From Mycobacterium marinum (GTDB lineage Bacteria; Actinomycetota; Actinomycetes; Mycobacteriales; Mycobacteriaceae): 64,000 nt of DNA. Location of the stretch: the NCBI RefSeq assembly GCF_003391395.1, contig NZ_CP024190.1, forward strand, positions 3,782,001 through 3,846,000. Reading direction: 5' to 3'. The translations under genes were made by a program, and so were the position numbers. Numbering within the stretch: position 1 is the first letter of the stretch; every line of letters begins with the position of its first letter. Positions 60,381 to 64,000 of this stretch are shown in pieces. The notes beneath the pieces are model-generated. The model saw only the letters and a list, made by a program, of their open reading frames with translations. It did not search any database and had not been told where the DNA came from.

Positions 60381-60803
60381 TCAGCGCCGCACCACCGCCG
60401 TGGCCGTCAGCCGGTCGTGGATCCCGCGCCCATCGGCGTCGGTGAACAGCGGCGGGACCACCAGGGCGATCAGCAGTCCGCGTCCGGCCAGACGGCCGAC
60501 CCCGACGGGCATCCGTCCATCCAGCCTCACCACCGCCAGACCGAGCATCAACTGACCTGGCGTGAATCCGAACAGGCGTACCGCCAGTACACCCATCAAC
60601 AGCCAGATCACCAGGACCACCGTCGACAACATCGCCTGGGGCCAGGCACCGACTCCCGCGCCCAGCAGGGCCAGACCGTAGGCCAGCAGCCAGTCGACGC
60701 ACAGCGCCGCCAGCCGGCGCCCCGTTCCAGCAAGCGATCCCGGCCCGGTTCTCGGGAACCCGAGCGTCTTACCCGGATAGCTGGTGGACGATTCTGTGGT
60801 CAT
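60381..60803 (-). CDS. RDD-family membrane protein (Rv2219A-like)
   Basis: A 140-residue protein with the RDD signature near the start of its first helix (RRLAALCVDWLLAYGLALLG). Membrane segments are near residues 31-52, 56-76 and 105-120, with the C-terminal pattern GRMPVGVGRLAGRGLL and DRLTATAVV. It lies between the DUF4191 gene (convergent) and glnA1 (divergent), as in M. tuberculosis. RDD proteins have been proposed as ion transporters; no specific role is known here. Confidence 0.85.
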   Translation of the reverse strand: MTTESSTSYPGKTLGFPRTGPGSLAGTGRRLAALCVDWLLAYGLALLGAGVGAWPQAMLSTVVLVIWLLMGVLAVRLFGFTPGQLMLGLAVVRLDGRMPVGVGRLAGRGLLIALVVPPLFTDADGRGIHDRLTATAVVRR

Positions 60804-61045
60804 CGGCCCGGTCCGCTCGCATGGTTGTGCTTCCCAGCGAGCCGGCCGACGGCTGGCGGGGATATTGTCATCGACGGACCAGTTACGATCTTGCGGGCCA
60901 TGGCTTCACAATAGGACTCGGCCAGCAGCCGGGGGCTGTTGCCGGGGCTGATGGTCGCGTAACGTCCGCGCAACACGGGGTTGACTGGCGGGCAACAACA
61001 CCTCCATAGCGTCGGCCGCGAATCACCTAAGCAAAGGAGCACTCA

Positions 61046-62482
61046 GTGACGGATAAGACGCCCGACGACGTCTTCAAACTCGCCAAAGACGAAAGCGTCG
61101 AGTTTGTCGATGTGCGGTTCTGCGATCTGCCCGGTGTCATGCAGCACTTCACGATTCCGATCTCCTTCTTCGATGAGGCCGTTTTCGAGGAGGGCCTGGC
61201 CTTCGACGGCTCCTCGATCCGCGGATTCCAGTCGATCCACGAGTCCGACATGCTCCTGCTCCCGGACCCCGATACCGCGATCATCGACCAGTTCCGCGAA
61301 GCCAAGACGCTGAACCTGAACTTCTTTGTGCATGACCCGTTCACCCTTGAGCCCTACTCCCGCGACCCGCGCAACGTCGCCCGCAAGGCCGAGAACTACC
61401 TGATCAGCACCGGCATCGCCGACACCGCCTACTTCGGCGCCGAGGCCGAGTTCTACATTTTCGACTCGGTGGCCTTCGACTCGCGCACCAACGGGTCGTT
61501 CTACGAGGTGGACGCCATCTCCGGGTGGTGGAACACCGGCGCAGCCAACGAAGCCGACGGCGGCCCCAACCTCGGCTACAAGGTCCGCCCCAAGGGCGGG
61601 TACTTCCCGGTGGCGCCCGTCGACCACTACGTCGACCTGCGCGACAAGATGCTGACCAACCTGATCAACGCCGGCTTCAGCCTGGAAAAGGGCCACCACG
61701 AGGTGGGTACCGGCGGGCAGGCCGAGATCAACTACAAGTTCAACACGCTGCTGCACGCCGCGGACGACATGCAGCTCTACAAGTACATCGTCAAGCAGAC
61801 CGCATGGCAGGCCGGCAAGACCGTGACCTTCATGCCCAAGCCGCTCTTCGGTGACAACGGATCGGGTATGCACACCCACCAGTCGCTGTGGAAGGACGGC
61901 ACCCCGATGATGTACGACGAGACCGGGTACGCCGGCCTGTCGGACACGGCTCGCCACTACATCGGTGGCCTGTTGCACCACGCGCCTTCGCTGCTGGCCT
62001 TCACCAACCCCACGGTGAACTCCTACAAGCGGCTGGTACCCGGCTACGAGGCCCCGATCAACCTGGTCTACAGCCAGCGCAACCGCTCGGCCTGTGTGCG
62101 TATCCCGATCACCGGCAGCAACCCGAAGGCCAAGCGCCTCGAGTTCCGTTGCCCCGACTCGTCGGGCAACCCGTACCTGGCGTTCGCGGCGATGTTGATG
62201 GCCGGTCTGGACGGCATCAAGAACAAGATCGAGCCCCAGGCGCCGGTCGACAAGGACCTCTACGAGCTGCCGCCGGAGGAAGCCGCAAACATCCCGCAGG
62301 CCCCGACCCAGCTGGCCGCGGTGATCGACCGGCTCGAGGCTGACCACGAATACCTCACGGAGGGTGGCGTATTCACCCCCGACCTGATCGAGACGTGGAT
62401 CAGCTTCAAGCGCGAGAACGAGATCGAGCCGGTCAACCTGCGGCCGCACCCGTACGAGTTCGCGCTCTACTATGACTGCTAG
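61046..62482 (+). CDS. glnA1: Glutamine synthetase type I (GSI-beta)
   Basis: GlnA1 condenses glutamate and ammonia to glutamine using ATP; in pathogenic mycobacteria it is abundant and partly extracellular. The 478 residues match the length of M. tuberculosis GlnA1. Motifs visible: FDGSSIRGFQSIHESDM near residue 52, the EAEFYIFD metal-binding strand, the ATP loop KPLFGDNGSGMHTHQSLW, NRSACVRIPI, and the adenylylation tyrosine Tyr406 in KDLYELPPEE, showing control by GlnE-type adenylylation. The GTG start has AAAGGAG seven bases upstream. It is a single-gene unit closed by a strong terminator at 62531. Confidence 0.98.
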   Translation: MTDKTPDDVFKLAKDESVEFVDVRFCDLPGVMQHFTIPISFFDEAVFEEGLAFDGSSIRGFQSIHESDMLLLPDPDTAIIDQFREAKTLNLNFFVHDPFTLEPYSRDPRNVARKAENYLISTGIADTAYFGAEAEFYIFDSVAFDSRTNGSFYEVDAISGWWNTGAANEADGGPNLGYKVRPKGGYFPVAPVDHYVDLRDKMLTNLINAGFSLEKGHHEVGTGGQAEINYKFNTLLHAADDMQLYKYIVKQTAWQAGKTVTFMPKPLFGDNGSGMHTHQSLWKDGTPMMYDETGYAGLSDTARHYIGGLLHHAPSLLAFTNPTVNSYKRLVPGYEAPINLVYSQRNRSACVRIPITGSNPKAKRLEFRCPDSSGNPYLAFAAMLMAGLDGIKNKIEPQAPVDKDLYELPPEEAANIPQAPTQLAAVIDRLEADHEYLTEGGVFTPDLIETWISFKRENEIEPVNLRPHPYEFALYYDC

Positions 62483-62530
62483 AGACGTCTAGCGCGCTTC
62501 CAAGTCGTGTAACACACACCGGGTACAGCA

Positions 62531-62576
62531 ACCCGCTTGGCGACCCTCACCGGTCGCCAAGCGGGTTGTCTGTTTT
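62531..62576 (+). terminator. Intrinsic terminator of glnA1
   Basis: A perfect 15-bp stem (62531-62545 pairing with 62552-62566) around a 6-base loop is followed by TGTCTGTTTTT, 48 bp after the glnA1 stop. Such a strong U-tailed hairpin is uncommon in mycobacteria. Confidence 0.9.
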
Positions 62577-62749
62577 TCGCGCCGGAGTCTGCGCCGTGCC
62601 GCCCTGCATCGCAGACGGTGCATCGGAAGGGCCAGCGATAGCCGGCAATCGCGTTTGCGGATCCACGCCATCGATTAGGCTCTGCTCAGCACGGCTCGTT
62701 GACTCTGGCTTGCTGAATTCTGACTGTTCCTGGCCGAACCGGGGGGCAC

Positions 62750-64000
62750 ATGTCGTACGTCATTGCGGCACCAGAAGAGTTAGCCTCGGCGGCAAGGAAT
62801 TTGGCGAATATCGGGGTGACGATCAACGCCGCGAACGCCAATGCGATCCTCGCGACCACCGAAGTCATCCAGCCCGGCGCCGATGCGGTGTCGGCTGCGA
62901 TCACGGCCCTGATCAATTCGCACGGCTTGGGATATCAGTCGATCAGCCAGCAGACGACGGCGTTTCATGACCGGTTTGTGCAGACCGTCAACGCGGCTGC
63001 GGCCAGCTACACAACTACCGACCTCACCGCTGCGTCCCTGCTGAAGAGCATGCCTGCCGCAGTCAACGCACCCGCGCAGGCGTTGTTTGGGCGGCCGCTG
63101 ATCGGCAACGGCAGCAATGGCGCTCCAGGAACCGGGGCACCCGGCGGCGACGGCGGATTATTGTTCGGCAGCGGCGGAGCCGGTGGGTCCGGCGCTGGCG
63201 GTCAAGACGGTGGAGCCGGTGGGCGAGCCGGGCTCTTCGGCAACGGTGGCGCCGGCGGTGCCGGCGGGACGGGCCAGACCCAAGGAGGCGCCGGCGGGGC
63301 CGGCGGCCTGTTCTTAGGCAACGGCGGCGCCGGCGGTCCGGGCGGCTCCGGTGGCCTCAACGGGGGTGCCGGTGGTGCCGGCGGGGTCGGCGGGTTGATG
63401 TTCGGAGCCGGCGGTGCCGGCGGGGCGGGTGGAACGGGGACCTCCGGTATCGGTGGTTTGGGCGGGGACGGCGGTAGCGCCGGTGGCCTGTCGATCTCCG
63501 CCGGCGGGGCCGGTGGCAATGGCGGAACCGGGTTGTCCGGTTTCGGCGGTGCAGGTGGTGCCGGCGGAAACGCCGGACTCTACGGGCACGGTGGTGGCGG
63601 CGGAGCCGGCGGCACTGGCACCGGCATGGGCGTGGACAACGACGGTATCGGTGGGGCCGGCGGGGCCGGCGGGTCCGGCGGCTGGCTCATCGGCACCGGC
63701 GGAACCGGCGGCACCGGCGGATTCGGCGATGGCCCCCTGGGCGGGCAAGGCGGTGACGGCGGCAACGCCGGACTGTTCGGTGTCGGCGGCGACGGCGGTC
63801 TGGGCGGCACCGGCTTCTTTGGGGTCGGCGGAGCCGGTGGCGCCGCCGGCAACGCGGGCCTGATCTCCGGAACCGGCGGGGTCGGCGGCCAGGGCGGCGT
63901 GGGCGGGTTCGGCGAAGGCGGGGCCGGCGGGTCCGGAGGCGGGGCCGGGCTGATCGGCAATGGCGGCAGCGGCGGCACCGGCGGCAACGCCGTCGGGAAC
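62750..64000 (+). CDS. PE_PGRS family protein, 3' end beyond window
   Basis: The frame is open from ATG 62750 to the window end (417 codons). Residues 1 to about 95 form a PE domain (MSYVIAAPEELASAARNLAN and then the helix ending in AAAASYTTTD, with the Y-x3-D secretion motif of ESX substrates). A linker with LLKSMPAAVNAPAQALFGRP follows, then GGAGG/NGG repeats typical of PGRS, interspersed with LFGNGG-like units. GGGGGG lies just upstream of the ATG. These proteins are exported by ESX-5 to the cell surface. In M. tuberculosis glnE (convergent) follows glnA1, so this gene is an insertion relative to that order. Confidence 0.95.
   Translation, partial: MSYVIAAPEELASAARNLANIGVTINAANANAILATTEVIQPGADAVSAAITALINSHGLGYQSISQQTTAFHDRFVQTVNAAAASYTTTDLTAASLLKSMPAAVNAPAQALFGRPLIGNGSNGAPGTGAPGGDGGLLFGSGGAGGSGAGGQDGGAGGRAGLFGNGGAGGAGGTGQTQGGAGGAGGLFLGNGGAGGPGGSGGLNGGAGGAGGVGGLMFGAGGAGGAGGTGTSGIGGLGGDGGSAGGLSISAGGAGGNGGTGLSGFGGAGGAGGNAGLYGHGGGGGAGGTGTGMGVDNDGIGGAGGAGGSGGWLIGTGGTGGTGGFGDGPLGGQGGDGGNAGLFGVGGDGGLGGTGFFGVGGAGGAAGNAGLISGTGGVGGQGGVGGFGEGGAGGSGGGAGLIGNGGSGGTGGNAVGN

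Noticed and set aside
63202..63987. Antisense Pro-rich frames in the PE_PGRS gene
   Set aside because: They are reverse-complement shadows of the Gly-Gly-Ala repeats.

Overview
The window comes from a slow-growing Mycobacterium. The evidence is GC-rich sequence, a PE_PGRS gene at the right edge, and the conserved order lipB - lipA - DUF4191 gene - RDD gene - glnA1 (the Rv2217-Rv2220 order of M. tuberculosis). I cannot name the species.

Region 1 (1-46042) is a non-ribosomal peptide synthetase (NRPS) island. The first giant gene (window edge to 23705) enters at the tail of an adenylation domain. It then encodes seven complete C-A-PCP modules and a thioesterase. The second (26754-43475, 5573 aa) has an N-terminal starter-type condensation domain, five A-PCP units, four internal C domains and a nearly identical thioesterase. 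A fatty-acyl-AMP ligase (43631-45256) and a stand-alone acyl carrier protein (45677-46042) lie on the minus strand just downstream. This is a plausible lipoinitiation pair for the second NRPS. The modules are almost copies of one another; they differ mainly in the substrate-pocket segment of the A domains. An internally deleted IS3-family element and about 1.7 kb without recognisable genes separate the two giant genes. I see no epimerisation domain, MbtH or tailoring enzyme inside the window.

Region 2 (about 46340-46830) is a scar. It holds an IS110-family transposase fragment, a possible nine-codon remnant of the dlaT 3' end, and an internally deleted, frameshifted Rv2216-like (TIGR01777 epimerase) pseudogene. 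In M. tuberculosis dlaT and Rv2216 directly precede lipB, so the NRPS island and the next 10 kb appear to sit inside a broken dlaT-Rv2216-lipB locus.

Region 3 (46907-57716) holds accessory genes. A minus-strand AhpD-like peroxidase diverges from an ECF sigma factor with an overlapping zinc-finger anti-sigma gene. A probable operon follows: flavin reductase, DehI-like protein, RraA-like protein and a thiamine-diphosphate enzyme of the acetolactate synthase family. On the minus strand are a DUF1622 membrane protein and a two-gene heterodimeric ABC exporter with one degenerate ATP site.

Region 4 (57856-64000) is core: lipoate biosynthesis (lipB, lipA overlapping by 4 bp), a DUF4191 membrane protein, an RDD membrane protein, glutamine synthetase glnA1 with a strong intrinsic terminator, and the 5' part of a PE_PGRS gene that runs off the window. 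All residue alignments, pocket readings and identity statements were made by eye.
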